Shown: positions 1-10,055, counted from the stretch's first letter. The stretch is DNA of 36,155 nucleotides from Ascidiaceihabitans sp. (GCA_028388995.1 JAOEQC010000018.1:1-36155); one strand, 5' to 3'. Translations and numbers: made by a program. Notes: a model not told the origin generated them from the letters alone.

Positions 1-659
1 TTCAGGATTATAACGTGCCAGCCAAACTGAGTTTGAACAGGTGCTGAAACAGCCCCAACGTCTAGACCAACAACCGCAGATTCAAAGCTGGGAACCATTG
101 CGCCTTTGCCAAACCAACCAAGGGATCCACCGTTTGAACCTGAAGGACCTGTCGACTTTTCTTTGGCGATTGTTGCAAAGTCTGCTCCACCATCGACATC
201 AGCTTGGATTGCCAACGCCTCTTCTTCTGTCTCAACCAAAATGTGAGAGGCGTTGTATTCTTTTGCAGGCTCCGCATCAGCGTACTGCGCATCATAAGCC
301 GCTTTGATTGTGTCTTCGCTTAGAGCTTGGGACAGCACTGCTTCCAGCGTTTCGCCAGCGATCAAAGAGCGTTGCTCGTTTTCCAAAGAAATTGGAATTC
401 GCTTTGGCAATGTACCTTCAAAACTATTGGCTAACAGTGTTTGCTCGACCAGTTGTTTTAGAATGCCTTCAAACAGGACTTCGTTCGGCAGTTGTTGATA
501 TTGTTCTGGCAAAATAGTGCGTGCCACGATCATGTGACCTAGGGTAATGGATTTCCCATTTACGGTAGCAACGACCGTGTTTGCGTCCTGAGCCTGCACA
601 GGCATGGCGAAAGTTACGGCAAGGCCAAGTGCGACTACGAAGTTGAGACGTTTTTGCAT
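1..659 (-). CDS. Periplasmic parvulin-type peptidyl-prolyl isomerase (3' end cut by window edge)
   Basis: An open frame runs without a stop from an ATG at 659 to the left edge, giving about 219 residues of a longer protein. The N-terminus (MQKRLNFVVALGLAV, ending near VQAQ) is a typical Sec signal peptide, so the protein acts in the periplasm. Residues from about 130 onwards match the PpiC/parvulin rotamase fold: an SHILVETEEEA strand-helix, the GGSLGWFGKG loop, and FGWHVIIL just before the edge. Parvulins of the PrsA/SurA kind catalyse cis-trans isomerisation of prolyl bonds and help exported proteins fold. The gene is divergent from secA, the export motor, a pairing I recall as common in Rhodobacteraceae. 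The family call is firm; the specific role is inferred. Confidence 0.88.
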   Translation of the reverse strand, partial: MQKRLNFVVALGLAVTFAMPVQAQDANTVVATVNGKSITLGHMIVARTILPEQYQQLPNEVLFEGILKQLVEQTLLANSFEGTLPKRIPISLENEQRSLIAGETLEAVLSQALSEDTIKAAYDAQYADAEPAKEYNASHILVETEEEALAIQADVDGGADFATIAKEKSTGPSGSNGGSLGWFGKGAMVPSFESAVVGLDVGAVSAPVQTQFGWHVIIL

Positions 660-698
660 TGTATAGTCCTATGATTATGGTCACGACTGCGCGTAACA

Positions 699-727
699 TT
701 GACACTGTTTGATGTGCCCCTTACATC
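699..727 (+). promoter_or_regulatory. Candidate sigma-70 promoter for secA
   Basis: A perfect TTGACA -35 box at 699-704 is followed after 16-17 bases by a weak -10 (TTACAT or TACATC, 721-727). It lies 105 bases upstream of the secA start, in the divergent spacer between the parvulin gene and secA. Only the -35 is strong, so this is tentative. Confidence 0.35.
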
Positions 728-831
728 CGCTATGGGCATGGTTGGGACTATCCTAACTTGTATCTATGGACTGTACGCGGGTCGGGCAAGCGCTTGCTGC
801 GAAACACAACACACCACGGCTGGAGTACTTA

Positions 832-3528
832 ATGCTAGGTTTCGGAACACTCACGAAAAAGATCTTTGGATCTGCCAATGATCGCAAAGTAAAAGCGGCC
901 CGTCCGTTGGTGGAAGAGATCAATGCGCTGGAACCTGAGTTCGAGGTCCTGAGTGACGAAGAATTGATCGCCAAGACCCGCCAATTAGCGGAGCGCGCCA
1001 ACAATGGCGAAAGCTTGGATGATCTGCTGCCTGAGGCATTTGCCAACTGTCGTGAAGCCGCTAAGCGCGCATTGGGCCTTCGCGCCTTTGATGTGCAGTT
1101 GTTGGGTGGGATATTCCTACACCAAGGCAACATCTCTGAAATGAAGACGGGAGAGGGTAAAACCCTTGTTGCGACGTTCCCTGCTTATTTGAACGGATTG
1201 ACAGGTAAAGGTGTACATGTAGTCACCGTGAACGAATACCTTGCAAAACGTGACGCTGAATGGATGAGTAAAGTATTCACAGCGCTTGGCCTAACAACTG
1301 GCGTAGCTGTCAGCGATGCGACCCATGAAGATAAGCAAGCTGCGTATAATTCCGACATTACATACGCGACAAACAACGAACTCGGTTTTGACTATCTACG
1401 CGATAATATGAAATCTGAGCTAAACCAGATTTACCAAAAAGAACACAACTTCGCGATCGTGGATGAAGTCGACAGCATTTTAATCGATGAAGCCCGTACC
1501 CCGCTGATTATTTCTGGCCCTTCAGATGACCGCTCTGAAATGTACATTACTATCGATGGCGTGATTCCATCGTTAACTGACGACCACTTTGAACTGGATG
1601 AAAAATCCCGCAACGTGACCTTTACTGATGAAGGAAACGAGTTCCTTGAAGAACAGTTGTGCGCTCGTGGTTTGCTGGAAGCTGATGCTACACTTTACGA
1701 TCCAGAAAGCACTAGCTTGGTTCACCACATCAACCAAGGATTGCGTGCGCACAAGTTGTTCCAACGCGATAAAGATTACATCGTGCGTGACGATGAAATC
1801 GTACTGATCGACGAATTTACAGGTCGAATGATGTCTGGCCGTCGTTTGTCTGATGGTCTGCACCAAGCGATTGAAGCTAAGGAAAAAGTAGACATTAAGC
1901 CTGAGAATGTGACCTTGGCGTCTGTGACATTCCAAAACTACTTCCGTCTGTACAGCACGCTTTCTGGCATGACAGGTACCGCGACGACTGAAGCAGAAGA
2001 ATTTGCCGAAATCTACGGTTTGGGTGTGGTTGAAGTACCAACCAATCGCAGCATAGCACGTGTTGACGAAGACGACCGCGTGTACCGCACGCAGCGTGAA
2101 AAATACGAAGCGATGATCAAAGAGATCAAAGAGGCAAACGTCAAGAACCAGCCGGTTCTGGTAGGTACAACTTCTATCGATAAATCTGAGATGTTTAGCC
2201 AAGCATTGACTGCTCAGGGCATTACGCACAATGTTTTGAACGCTCGATTGCATGAGCAAGAAGCGCAGATCATTGCTGATGCTGGTAAATTGGGTGCGGT
2301 GACCATCGCAACCAACATGGCGGGTCGTGGTACAGATATTCAATTGGGGGGCAACGTCGAATTGATCGTCCAAGCCGCACTTAAAGCTGATCCTGAGACT
2401 GATCCTGAAGTGATCCGCACCAAGGTAGAAGAAGAGCAGGCGGATGAGAAGAAGAAAGTCATCGAGGCTGGTGGCCTGTTTGTTATGGCATCTGAGCGTC
2501 ACGAAAGTCGTCGCATTGATAACCAATTGCGTGGTCGTTCTGGCCGTCAGGGTGATCCGGGCCGCACCTCTTTTTATCTTAGCCTTGAAGACGACCTGAT
2601 GCGCATTTTCGGTTCTGACCGTTTGGAAAAAGTTCTTACAACGCTTGGATTGGAAGAAGGCGAGGCTATCGTCCACCCATGGGTCAACAAGTCACTGGAA
2701 CGTGCCCAAGCCAAGGTTGAGGGTCGTAACTTTGACATTCGTAAGCAGTTGTTGAAATTTGATGACGTGATGAACGATCAGCGCAAGGTTGTGTTTGGTC
2801 AACGTCGCGAAATCATGGAGGCAACTGACCTTTCTGAGGTCACAACAGATATGCGGGCGGAAGTGATCGAAGATTTGATCTATGAATTTATGCCTCCCGA
2901 TTCTTATGCAGATCAGTGGAACACCGAAGGTCTTTATGTGGCCGTTATTGAACGCCTTGGCGTTGATGCGCCTGTGATGGAGTGGTGTTCAGAAGAGGGT
3001 GTCGATGACGAGCAGATTAGCGAACGTTTGTTGGTTGTAACCGATGAGCAGATGTCTGCAAAAGCAGAAGCATTCGGTCCTGAAACAATGCGCTTGATTG
3101 AAAAACAACTGTTGCTTCAATCGATTGATGGCAAATGGCGTGAACACCTTTTGACGTTAGAGCATCTTCGCTCTGTTGTTGGTTTCCGCGGCTATGCACA
3201 GCGGGATCCATTGAACGAATATAAGAACGAAGCGTTCCAGTTGTTCGAAAGTATGCTTGATAGCTTACGTGAAGATGTGACGCAAAAGTTGTCTCAAATT
3301 CGTCCAATTACTGAGGAAGAACAGCGTGCTATGGTGGAACAAACTGCAACGCAGCAGGCCCAGATTCAGACGGCAGCTAAACCCGATCTTCCAGAACCAA
3401 CAGCCGAAGCAGTTGCTGCTGGGTTTGATCCAGAAGACAGCGGAACCTGGGGCAATCCAAGCCGCAACGGCAACTGCCCTTGTGGTTCAGGTGACAAGTT
3501 CAAGCACTGTCACGGACGTGTGAGCTAA
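832..3528 (+). CDS. secA: Protein translocase ATPase SecA
   Basis: SecA is the ATP-driven motor that pushes unfolded preproteins through SecYEG at the inner membrane. The 898-residue product has the family's usual length. It starts [13 protein letters not shown] at the ATG at 832, just after a GGAG motif; an in-frame ATG at 766 would add 22 residues unlike SecA, so I reject it. Visible motifs are Walker A MKTGEGKT (residues about 104-111), the DEAD-like [24 protein letters not shown] and [13 protein letters not shown] of the second helicase domain, and a C-terminal zinc tail [14 protein letters not shown] that in this family binds SecB and phospholipid. It is divergent from a periplasmic folding factor, consistent with export. 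The identification is secure. Confidence 0.98.
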   Translation: MLGFGTLTKKIFGSANDRKVKAARPLVEEINALEPEFEVLSDEELIAKTRQLAERANNGESLDDLLPEAFANCREAAKRALGLRAFDVQLLGGIFLHQGNISEMKTGEGKTLVATFPAYLNGLTGKGVHVVTVNEYLAKRDAEWMSKVFTALGLTTGVAVSDATHEDKQAAYNSDITYATNNELGFDYLRDNMKSELNQIYQKEHNFAIVDEVDSILIDEARTPLIISGPSDDRSEMYITIDGVIPSLTDDHFELDEKSRNVTFTDEGNEFLEEQLCARGLLEADATLYDPESTSLVHHINQGLRAHKLFQRDKDYIVRDDEIVLIDEFTGRMMSGRRLSDGLHQAIEAKEKVDIKPENVTLASVTFQNYFRLYSTLSGMTGTATTEAEEFAEIYGLGVVEVPTNRSIARVDEDDRVYRTQREKYEAMIKEIKEANVKNQPVLVGTTSIDKSEMFSQALTAQGITHNVLNARLHEQEAQIIADAGKLGAVTIATNMAGRGTDIQLGGNVELIVQAALKADPETDPEVIRTKVEEEQADEKKKVIEAGGLFVMASERHESRRIDNQLRGRSGRQGDPGRTSFYLSLEDDLMRIFGSDRLEKVLTTLGLEEGEAIVHPWVNKSLERAQAKVEGRNFDIRKQLLKFDDVMNDQRKVVFGQRREIMEATDLSEVTTDMRAEVIEDLIYEFMPPDSYADQWNTEGLYVAVIERLGVDAPVMEWCSEEGVDDEQISERLLVVTDEQMSAKAEAFGPETMRLIEKQLLLQSIDGKWREHLLTLEHLRSVVGFRGYAQRDPLNEYKNEAFQLFESMLDSLREDVTQKLSQIRPITEEEQRAMVEQTATQQAQIQTAAKPDLPEPTAEAVAAGFDPEDSGTWGNPSRNGNCPCGSGDKFKHCHGRVS

Positions 3529-3564
3529 AGGCAGCGCCTTTATTCTGATGTAATGAATCCCAGA

Positions 3565-3586
3565 GCTGGCCATAACGTTGGCCAGC
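3565..3586 (+). terminator. Hairpin downstream of secA
   Basis: Perfect 7-bp arms GCTGGCC and GGCCAGC flank an 8-base loop, 37 bases after the secA stop. Only a short CTTTTCC follows, about 9 bases later, so this is a weak intrinsic terminator or an mRNA 3'-end stabilising hairpin. Confidence 0.4.
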
Positions 3587-3644
3587 CACGGACGCTTTTC
3601 CTCTCTGCAAAGATCCTGACCGAAACCGATAGAGGTATAGGATT

Positions 3645-4095
3645 ATGGTAGAAACTATAGAAATGGTGACCGCAGCGGGTATGCCCTTGGCATAGGTTTT
3701 TCATGCAAACCGGCGATGCTGCCGAGCAGCGTTATGGCGGAGTTGGTGAGGTTGTGGTGAGTGCTGCAAGCGTCACAGTAGTTAATCCGCTCATGCCTTC
3801 TGCTAACCCGTATACAAAAGAAATTCTTGAAGTTGAGGACATTGTTCTCACTTCCGCTCAGTCAAAGCCTGCGCAGCAGTCTGACTTTTTAGTTACTGCT
3901 TCGGCTCATTTAGAATCTGAGGAAGTCGAATTACCAGTTTTACAAAATATCCAGCTGGTGTCTGCAACGGATGGCTCTATTGATACCCCTACGGCTGAAT
4001 TGGCTGAACCGACAGTATTTTGTGAAATCACTGCTGAAGGTATCGCAACAAAAGCGTCGATGATCGAATTGACGTTGAACGCGCCATGTTGGCCC
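3645..4095 (+). pseudogene. Decayed secA-linked conserved gene (often annotated 'translocase'), 3' end deleted
   Basis: An ATG at 3645 opens a short frame (MVETIEMVTAAGMPLA) that hits TAG at 3693. A second frame continues the apparent protein as FFMQTGDAAEQRYG, so a frameshift near 3693 splits the N-terminal membrane anchor from the rest. The product is rich in Val, Ala and Pro and reaches ELTLNAPCWP at about 4093. I recall that motif from Rhodobacteraceae proteins encoded beside secA and loosely labelled translocase, which continue with a conserved C-terminal domain. Here the sequence beyond 4095 instead reads as the opposite strand of radC. The gene therefore has two lesions. Family assignment rests on memory and is moderate; the open frame without its tail is unlikely to be functional. 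Confidence 0.5.
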
Positions 4096-4239
4096 TGCTT
4101 CAATAAATTTTTCGCGGAGCGCTTTGCGTTCGTGTGTGATCAGAACAGCAGGGCGGCTGCAGGGCCAATCAATGGGCGTGGCTTCGTCCAAATCGAATAG
4201 ATTGCTGGCTTCGGCAAACGATGAGGTTGAGTCGGTCAT
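4090..4239 (-). pseudogene. radC: RadC N-terminal fragment, JAB domain lost
   Basis: Read leftwards from an ATG at 4239, the first 50 codons include RPAVLITHERKALREKF and end near IEAGP. They resemble the N-terminus of RadC (UPF0758/JAB family), whose family motif is roughly H-R-x-x-L-R-x-x-F followed by a Gly-rich turn and the helix-hairpin-helix region. After that turn the frame runs into antisense of the neighbouring pseudogene, so the helix-hairpin-helix and JAB metalloprotease-like domain are absent. The piece lies just downstream of dnaJ on the same strand. Identification is from about 20 matching residues, so moderate; that it is truncated is clearer. Confidence 0.5.
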
Positions 4240-4301
4240 GCCTGGAGGTTCGCAAAACGTGATTACCGGATGGTTAACCCGTTGCGAAAATAGTGGTTTA
4301 A

Positions 4302-4319
4302 GACGGGAAAAGTCCCGCC
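4302..4319 (-). terminator. Putative dnaJ terminator hairpin
   Basis: Seven-base arms (GACGGGA and TCCCGCC, one mismatch) around an AAAG loop begin 7 bases after the dnaJ stop. On the minus strand only a short TTAAA follows, so it is a weak intrinsic terminator. Confidence 0.35.
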
Positions 4320-4326
4320 CTAAATC

Positions 4327-5472
4327 TTAACTTTTCATCGCATCCCAGAAGGATTTGACGGAAGAGAAGAAGCTGCTACTTTCAGGATTGTTATCTGAGG
4401 ATAGCTCGTCGAATTCCTTTAGGATCTCTTTTTGACGCGCTGTCAAATTGACAGGTGTTTCCACAGCCAGTTCGATGAACATGTCGCCGGAACTGTTTCC
4501 ACGGATTGCTGGCATACCTTTGCCACGAAGGCGCATCTGACGGCCTGCTTGGCTGCCTGCCGGAATCTGGACGCGACCACGGCCACCATCGATGGTGGGA
4601 ACCTCGATGCTGCCACCCAAGGCTGCGGTGCTCATTGATACAGGAACGCGGCAGAACAGGCTTAGGCCATCACGTTCAAACAGTTTATGGTCTAATACTT
4701 CGATGAAGATGTATAGATCACCCGATGGTCCGCCGCGCATGCCGGCTTCGCCTTCGCCTGAAAGGCGAATCCGTGTACCTGTTTCGACACCAGCAGGGAT
4801 GTTTACAGAAAGTGAACGGTCTTTCTCGACGCGGCCTGCGCCAGAACAAGACTTGCATGGGTTGTTAATAATCTGGCCCATGCCGGAACACGTTGGGCAA
4901 GAGCGCTCAACCGTAAAGAACCCTTGCTGAGCGCGCACTTTGCCCATGCCAGAACATGTTGGGCATGTGGATGGTTCAGCACCACCTTCAGCACCCGTAC
5001 CTTCGCACCCATCACAGGCGAGCGCAGTTGGAACATTGATGGTCTTTTGCATACCAGAAAATGCGTCTTCGAGTGAGATACGCAAGTTGTAACGCAAGTC
5101 AGCACCGCGTGCTGCACGCCGCCCGGCGCTGCCACGTTGGCCTCCTGTAAAGTCGCCGAATAGATCATCGAATACATCAGAGAACGCGCTGCCAAAATCG
5201 CCTTGTCTACCGCCACCTTGACGTCCGCCACCGCCGCCCATGCCGCCTTCAAAGGCGGCATGTCCGTAACGATCATATGCAGCCTTCTTATCTCCGTCCT
5301 TTAAGACTTCGTAAGCTTCGTTCGCTTCTTTAAATTGGTCTTCGGCTTTTGGGTTGCCGGAGTTGTGGTCGGGATGCAGCTCGCGGGCTTTCTTGCGATA
5401 GCCTTTTTTAATCTCGTCCGCAGATGCGCCTTTTGCAATACCAAGCACATCATAATAATCACGTTTAGCCAT
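4327..5472 (-). CDS. dnaJ: Hsp40 co-chaperone DnaJ
   Basis: DnaJ delivers unfolded clients to DnaK and stimulates its ATPase. The 381-residue product has the full class I layout: an N-terminal J domain with the HPD motif (about residues 33-35), a Gly-rich linker ([16 protein letters not shown]), four CxxCxGxG zinc repeats ([16 protein letters not shown] twice, CKSCSGAG) and the C-terminal substrate-binding domains. It follows dnaK on the same strand after 75 bases that contain a strong hairpin. No grpE is in the window. The identification is secure. Confidence 0.98.
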   Translation of the reverse strand: MAKRDYYDVLGIAKGASADEIKKGYRKKARELHPDHNSGNPKAEDQFKEANEAYEVLKDGDKKAAYDRYGHAAFEGGMGGGGGRQGGGRQGDFGSAFSDVFDDLFGDFTGGQRGSAGRRAARGADLRYNLRISLEDAFSGMQKTINVPTALACDGCEGTGAEGGAEPSTCPTCSGMGKVRAQQGFFTVERSCPTCSGMGQIINNPCKSCSGAGRVEKDRSLSVNIPAGVETGTRIRLSGEGEAGMRGGPSGDLYIFIEVLDHKLFERDGLSLFCRVPVSMSTAALGGSIEVPTIDGGRGRVQIPAGSQAGRQMRLRGKGMPAIRGNSSGDMFIELAVETPVNLTARQKEILKEFDELSSDNNPESSSFFSSVKSFWDAMKS

Positions 5473-5500
5473 GGATTAGGGTCCCCTTTGGAACATCAAA

Positions 5501-5525
5501 GGCCGGTCCATAAATCGGACCGGCC
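5501..5525 (-). terminator. dnaK-dnaJ intergenic hairpin
   Basis: GGCCGGTCC and GGACCGGCC form a perfect 9-bp GC-rich stem with a 7-base loop (ATAAATC) between the dnaK stop and the dnaJ start. Read leftwards it is followed by TTTGATG, too short a U-tract for full termination. A partial attenuator or an mRNA-processing barrier that makes DnaK exceed DnaJ is the likely role; this is inference. Confidence 0.5.
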
Positions 5526-5547
5526 CTGTCGCTGTTCAGAGTGGCGC

Positions 5548-7464
5548 TTATTTGCGCTTGTCGTCGTCCAAATCTTCGAATTCAGCATCTAGGATATCGT
5601 CATCCGCGCCTTCATCTGCACCAGCTGGTTCAGACATGTCGTCGCCGCTTTCTTCCGCAGCCGCCGCTTTGTAGATCGCTTCGCCTAGTTTCATGGCCGC
5701 TTCAGTTACGTTCTGGATGCCTGATTTGATCTTGCCAGCGTTGTCAGTTTCAAGATCGTCGTTCAGCGCAGCAATAGCCAACTCAATCGCCTCGATAGTA
5801 GTTGGGTCGACTTTGTCCTTGTGTTCTTCCATTGCTTTCTCAGTTGAGTGAACTAAGCTCTCTGCCTGGTTCTTCGCTTCGATCAGCTCTTTACGCTCTT
5901 TATCTGACTCAGCATTGTCTTCTGCATCTTGAACCATTTGCTCGATATCGGCGTCTGACAAACCACCAGAAGCTTGGATCGTGATCTGTTGCTCTTTGCC
6001 TGTGCCTTTGTCTTTAGCGCCCACAGACACGATGCCGTTGGCGTCGATGTCAAAGGTCACTTCGATTTGTGGCAAACCGCGTGGAGCTGGTGGGATGTTT
6101 TCAAGGTTGAAAGCACCCAACATCTTGTTGTCCGCAGCCATTTCACGTTCGCCTTGGAAGCAGCGAATGGTAACAGCGTTTTGGTTGTCTTCAGCCGTTG
6201 AGAAGATTTGTGATTTCTTCGTTGGGATCGTTGTGTTGCGATCGATCAAACGAGTAAATACGCCCCCCAAAGTTTCGATACCCAAGGACAATGGTGTTAC
6301 GTCCAAAAGAACGACGTCTTTTATGTCGCCTTGTAGAACACCGGCTTGAATTGCTGCACCCATGGCAACAACTTCGTCTGGGTTAACGCCTTTGTGTGGC
6401 TCTTTGCCGAAGAATTTAGTCACTTCTTCGATAACGCGCGGCATACGTGTCATACCGCCAACCAACACGACTTCGTCGATGTCAGATGCTGAGATGCCAG
6501 CGTCTTTTAACGCAGCGGTGCATGGTTTCATGGACGCTTTGATCAGATCGCCAACAAGGCTTTCCAGTTTTGCACGGGTCAGTTTCATTACCATGTGCAA
6601 TGGCTGGCCAGTGGAGCCCATAGAAATAAACGGTTGGTTGATTTCTGTTTGGTTCGCAGAAGACAATTCGATTTTCGCCTTTTCAGCAGCTTCTTTTAGA
6701 CGCTGTAACGCCATCTTGTCTTGCTTCAGGTCGACGGAGTGTTCTTTTTTGAACTCATCGGCAAGATAGTTGACGATGCGCATGTCGAAGTCTTCGCCGC
6801 CCAAAAAAGTGTCGCCGTTTGTGGATTTAACTTCGAACAAGCCATCATCAATTTCCAGGATGGTTACATCGAATGTACCGCCGCCAAGGTCATAGACAGC
6901 GATGGTTTGTGTTTCTTTTTTGTCCAAGCCGTATGCTAGCGCAGCTGCTGTTGGCTCGTTAATAATGCGAAGCACTTCAAGACCAGCAATTTTGCCGGCG
7001 TCTTTAGTTGCTTGACGCTGTGCATCGTTGAAATACGCAGGAACAGTAATAACCGCTTGGGTCACTTCCTCGCCAAGGTATGATTCAGCGGTTTCTTTCA
7101 TTTTGCCTAAAATGAAGGCAGAGATTTGGGAAGGTGAATACTTTTCGCCTTTGGCTTCAACCCATGCGTCGCCGTTGCCGCCATCGATGACGTTGAACGG
7201 AAGGTTCTTTTTGTCTTTGGCCAAGTGCGCGTCGTCATTGCGTCGACCTACAAGACGCTTAACACCAAAAATTGTGTTTTCTGGGTTTGTCACTGCTTGG
7301 CGTTTTGCGGGCTGACCTACAAGACGCTCGTTATCGGTGAAGGCTACGATTGAGGGCGTTGTGCGTGCGCCTTCAGCGTTTTCGATAACGCGAGGCTGAC
7401 TGCCGTCCATAATAGCAATACAGGAGTTGGTCGTTCCGAGGTCAATACCAATTACTTTGGCCAT
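5548..7464 (-). CDS. dnaK: Hsp70 chaperone DnaK
   Basis: DnaK is the ATP-dependent Hsp70 that binds exposed hydrophobic peptides and refolds proteins in the cytoplasm with DnaJ and GrpE. The 638-residue product is of normal length. It opens with the phosphate-1 motif [10 protein letters not shown], carries [16 protein letters not shown] (phosphate 2), [13 protein letters not shown] (adenosine motif), the linker [19 protein letters not shown], and ends in an acidic tail [11 protein letters not shown]. It is the first gene of dnaK-dnaJ, with a heat-shock-like promoter about 115 bases upstream. The identification is secure. Confidence 0.99.
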   Translation of the reverse strand: MAKVIGIDLGTTNSCIAIMDGSQPRVIENAEGARTTPSIVAFTDNERLVGQPAKRQAVTNPENTIFGVKRLVGRRNDDAHLAKDKKNLPFNVIDGGNGDAWVEAKGEKYSPSQISAFILGKMKETAESYLGEEVTQAVITVPAYFNDAQRQATKDAGKIAGLEVLRIINEPTAAALAYGLDKKETQTIAVYDLGGGTFDVTILEIDDGLFEVKSTNGDTFLGGEDFDMRIVNYLADEFKKEHSVDLKQDKMALQRLKEAAEKAKIELSSANQTEINQPFISMGSTGQPLHMVMKLTRAKLESLVGDLIKASMKPCTAALKDAGISASDIDEVVLVGGMTRMPRVIEEVTKFFGKEPHKGVNPDEVVAMGAAIQAGVLQGDIKDVVLLDVTPLSLGIETLGGVFTRLIDRNTTIPTKKSQIFSTAEDNQNAVTIRCFQGEREMAADNKMLGAFNLENIPPAPRGLPQIEVTFDIDANGIVSVGAKDKGTGKEQQITIQASGGLSDADIEQMVQDAEDNAESDKERKELIEAKNQAESLVHSTEKAMEEHKDKVDPTTIEAIELAIAALNDDLETDNAGKIKSGIQNVTEAAMKLGEAIYKAAAAEESGDDMSEPAGADEGADDDILDAEFEDLDDDKRK

Positions 7465-7577
7465 ATTTTCGATCCCTTTTCATATCATAAGGCGATGTGG
7501 CGAGGCGTTGACCCTTTTTGGCGTCATTGCCCCGATAATGATGTCACGCAAAACTGGTCGCTCTGCGCGGTTCGGAG

Positions 7578-7609
7578 AGTATATAAGGAGGGTAAATGCC
7601 CCCTGCAAC
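7578..7609 (-). promoter_or_regulatory. Candidate sigma-32 (RpoH) promoter of dnaK
   Basis: On the minus strand GTTG, 18 bases, then CTTATATACT closely follows the alphaproteobacterial RpoH pattern CTTG-N17/18-CYTATNTNNG. Its position, about 110 bases before the dnaK ATG in the spacer shared with alkB, fits heat-shock control. The match is by eye and differs at the first base of the -35 and the last of the -10. Confidence 0.45.
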
Positions 7610-7656
7610 CATTGTGGCGTAGGTATTTGCGTGAATCTTTACCTAATGAGGTACTT

Positions 7657-8259
7657 ATGTCGGTTTTTAAGCTACGTGGGTTCGAAATTCACAAGGGATT
7701 GCTGGATCTCAAGGAGCAAACCGTGCTGCTTGAGGCCGTACGTAATATTGCAAAATTAGCTCCTGTTTTTTCACCGATGACACCATATGGGAAGCCGATG
7801 AGCGTTAAAATGACATCGGCTGGCATGTTTGGGTGGTATTCTGATGCTCAGGGCTATGAATATCGCAGAGTTCACCCCAATGGCATGCCTTGGCCTGCGA
7901 TTCCTACTGAGGTTCTTAATATTTGGAAGATAGTTTCAGGCGCCGAGCGCGAACCCGAATGCTGTCTTGTCAATTTCTACGATCAAAACGCCAAGATGGG
8001 TCTCCATCAGGACAGGGATGAGGCAAATTTCGATTTCCCAGTTGTGTCGGTGTCATTGGGAGACGAGGGGCTGTTGCGCGTTGGTGGTACTGAGCGTGGT
8101 GGTAAGACAGACTCTGTTTGGCTCCAATCGGGGGATGTGGTTGTAATGGGTGGAAAGGCCCGCTTGGCCTATCACGGCGTCGACCGTATCCGTTTTGGGT
8201 CATCCAGCTTACTCCCTAAGAGTGGGCGAATTAATTTAACTCTCAGGGTAGTGAACTAG
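7657..8259 (+). CDS. alkB: AlkB-type Fe(II)/2-oxoglutarate DNA demethylase
   Basis: AlkB proteins oxidatively remove methyl groups such as 1-methyladenine and 3-methylcytosine from DNA, using Fe(II), O2 and 2-oxoglutarate. The iron ligands are visible as H117 and D119 (GLHQDRDE) and H173 (YHGVDR), and the 2-oxoglutarate arginine motif as RINLTLR near the C-terminus. PYGKPMSVKM and the YRRVHPNG region match the substrate lid. I place the start at 7657 (MSVFKLRG), 5 bases after GAGG, giving 200 residues. An upstream in-frame ATG at 7495 would translate across the dnaK promoter and adds non-homologous sequence. It is divergent from dnaK, with no partner gene. Family firm; substrate inferred. Confidence 0.92.
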   Translation: MSVFKLRGFEIHKGLLDLKEQTVLLEAVRNIAKLAPVFSPMTPYGKPMSVKMTSAGMFGWYSDAQGYEYRRVHPNGMPWPAIPTEVLNIWKIVSGAEREPECCLVNFYDQNAKMGLHQDRDEANFDFPVVSVSLGDEGLLRVGGTERGGKTDSVWLQSGDVVVMGGKARLAYHGVDRIRFGSSSLLPKSGRINLTLRVVN

Positions 8260-8328
8260 GGTACTAAGAAACTGTTTGAAGTTGAGGCCAGATTTGACTT
8301 GGCTGAAATTACGATTGTGTTCGCTAAT

Positions 8329-9137
8329 TTATCGATGCGCTTCCCAACTAGCAGAGGCATGACGACGCGTGTAAAACTAACCCATAAGACCCAACATAAT
8401 TAGGGCTATGGCCACATAGACTGCGTACTCCCAATTGCTGTTTCGAGGAAAGTAGTTGATAAACGTAAAACCACGCGCTTAATCTCTCAGGTGAAATAAT
8501 GGGTTCCAGTCAAACATCACTAACATAAAAGATGGCAGTGTGTTTGCCACGAACATTTTGTCTGAAGCGATCATGTTTGCTCTCATATAAAGTTTAGACA
8601 TCAGGGTAGCTACGGTGGGGAACCAGGGTTTTAAAGCTAGCAATGCTCTAAGCCCATCGCTGCTCCTGAAGCCCAAGCAAGAATGATCATCCCATATGCT
8701 GAAGCGGGATCGTCAATTGTAACCGGTGTTACAATCACGTGTTAGCCGTATAAAATTATGAACAACGACAACAGTTGAATATATAAAGCGCCGAAAGCTG
8801 CAGTCATAATTGATATAACCGTGTTCATTGGTGAATGTTGTATCATGGGGCTTGATGGTTCTTCTGAAGCAAACACGCTCTGCATGGTCTTGGTGTGCGT
8901 CATGAAAAGAAAGATTCCAGACATGATGTAAACGAGGAGGTCGCCTCGAATGCTAAACATAAGGTAAAATACACCTACAAACGTAGCAACTTGCAGCACA
9001 TTCACTCCGATTGTGATGAAAGCGTTGTTGTGCTGCTTACGGACACTCCGAACGACTGAGTGGTAAATCAGTGCAGAAATCGACATTGCAGATGAGAAAG
9101 CGCCTTTAGGTTTTCGTGCAGACTGAAACTGTACCAT
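8329..9137 (-). pseudogene. ABC-2 type polysaccharide export permease (KpsM/Wzm-like), degraded
   Basis: From an ATG at 9137 the frame reads as the N-terminal half of an ABC-2 permease of the capsule export type (IYHSVVRSVRKQHNNAF, DLLVYIMSGIFLFMTHTK, MIQHSPMNTVI). It hits TAA at 8742-8744 right after IILYG, yet homology continues (VTPVTIDDPASAYGM) until a frameshift near 8650. The other frame carries on (LKPWFPTVATLMSKLYM, FDWNPLFHLRD), with further in-frame stops at 8479-8481 (probably CAA to TAA) and 8377-8379, before the natural-looking end at 8329. Three nonsense codons and a frameshift across about 270 codons make it a clear pseudogene. The function would have been polysaccharide export across the inner membrane with a KpsT-like ATPase, which is not in the window. 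It faces away from cysQ/kdsB. Confidence 0.85.
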
Positions 9138-9257
9138 TTGCGATGTGCCACGACTGAATGCTGAATTCTTGCCGTTCAGTTACTGGCACATCATAAGAGA
9201 CATAATAAGGCAATTCAACAAAATGCGACGTACCAAAACGTGAGCAGGAGATTACCC

Positions 9258-10055
9258 GTGAACTATGAAGATTTGATCCCAGTTATTCGCAAGTTGGCCC
9301 TAGAGGCTGGCGATAAGATTATGGAAATTTATCAGACTGATAATTTTGACGTTAAATTAAAGTCTGATGAAAGCCCTGTAACTGCGGCTGATGAAGCTGC
9401 AGACGCGATTATATCTGCTGGCTTACGGGGAGCATTTCCTGATGTGATGTTAGTGACTGAAGAGCAATCTGATACTCACACTGTCAAAGGTGATACTTTT
9501 CTAATCGTCGACCCGCTTGATGGGACCAAAGAGTTTATTCATCGCCGCGGTGACTTTACTGTGAATATTGCGATGGTTGAAGGTGGGATCCCTACACGTG
9601 GCGTAGTTTATGCTCCTGCAAAGAACCGTATGTTCTTTACTTTAGCAGATGGGCAAACAGTTGAAGAAGTTGGCACATTAGATAAGGATGTCATGGGAAC
9701 TCTAATTCCTATTTCTGTTTCTAACGCTGACAATACAGCCCTAATGGTCGTTGCTTCCAAATCGCACCGTGATCAAGCGACGGATGATTACATCAATAAG
9801 TATGCGGTCAATGATATGAAAAGCGCAGGCTCATCGCTGAAGTTCTGTTTGATTGCGACTGGTGAGGCGGATGTATATCCTCGCCTTGGTCGAACGATGG
9901 AATGGGACACTGCAGCTGGCCACGCTGTCTTACTTGGTGCAGGTGGTGATGTGGTACGTTTTGATGATCAAACGCCGCTTAAATATGGAAAAGCAGATTT
10001 TGCAAATCCATTCTTTATTGCGTTCGCACCTTCAGTTGAACTGAAGACTGCATAA
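9258..10055 (+). CDS. cysQ: 3'(2'),5'-bisphosphate nucleotidase CysQ (inositol monophosphatase family)
   Basis: CysQ hydrolyses 3'-phosphoadenosine 5'-phosphate (PAP), the by-product of sulfate activation and of sulfotransferases, to AMP. The metal and phosphate motifs of the Li-sensitive phosphatase superfamily are present: TEEQSD, DPLDGTKEF and WDTAAGHAVL. I favour the GTG at 9258 (VNYEDLIPV), 7 bases after GGAG, for 265 residues; a GTG at 9240 would add six. Its stop TAA overlaps a dead kdsB start (ATAA), so it was the first gene of a polysaccharide operon that also held a sulfotransferase, for which PAP removal makes sense. It is the only intact gene of that group, probably because sulfate assimilation also needs it. 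Confidence 0.93.
   Translation: MNYEDLIPVIRKLALEAGDKIMEIYQTDNFDVKLKSDESPVTAADEAADAIISAGLRGAFPDVMLVTEEQSDTHTVKGDTFLIVDPLDGTKEFIHRRGDFTVNIAMVEGGIPTRGVVYAPAKNRMFFTLADGQTVEEVGTLDKDVMGTLIPISVSNADNTALMVVASKSHRDQATDDYINKYAVNDMKSAGSSLKFCLIATGEADVYPRLGRTMEWDTAAGHAVLLGAGGDVVRFDDQTPLKYGKADFANPFFIAFAPSVELKTA

Noticed and set aside
1573-2676. Long open frame (367 codons) antisense to secA
   Set aside because: It lies wholly within the secA coding region, its product has no recognisable domain and is Phe/His/Arg-rich as expected from a shadow frame.
3703-4200. 165-codon frame as an intact novel gene after secA
   Set aside because: Its last 35 codons are simply the reverse strand of a radC-like sequence and its start lies downstream of a frameshift in the apparent N-terminus.
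7495-7656. N-terminal extension of alkB from an upstream ATG
   Set aside because: The extra residues have no AlkB similarity, lack a ribosome site and would overlap the dnaK promoter; the ATG at 7657 has GAGG at proper spacing.
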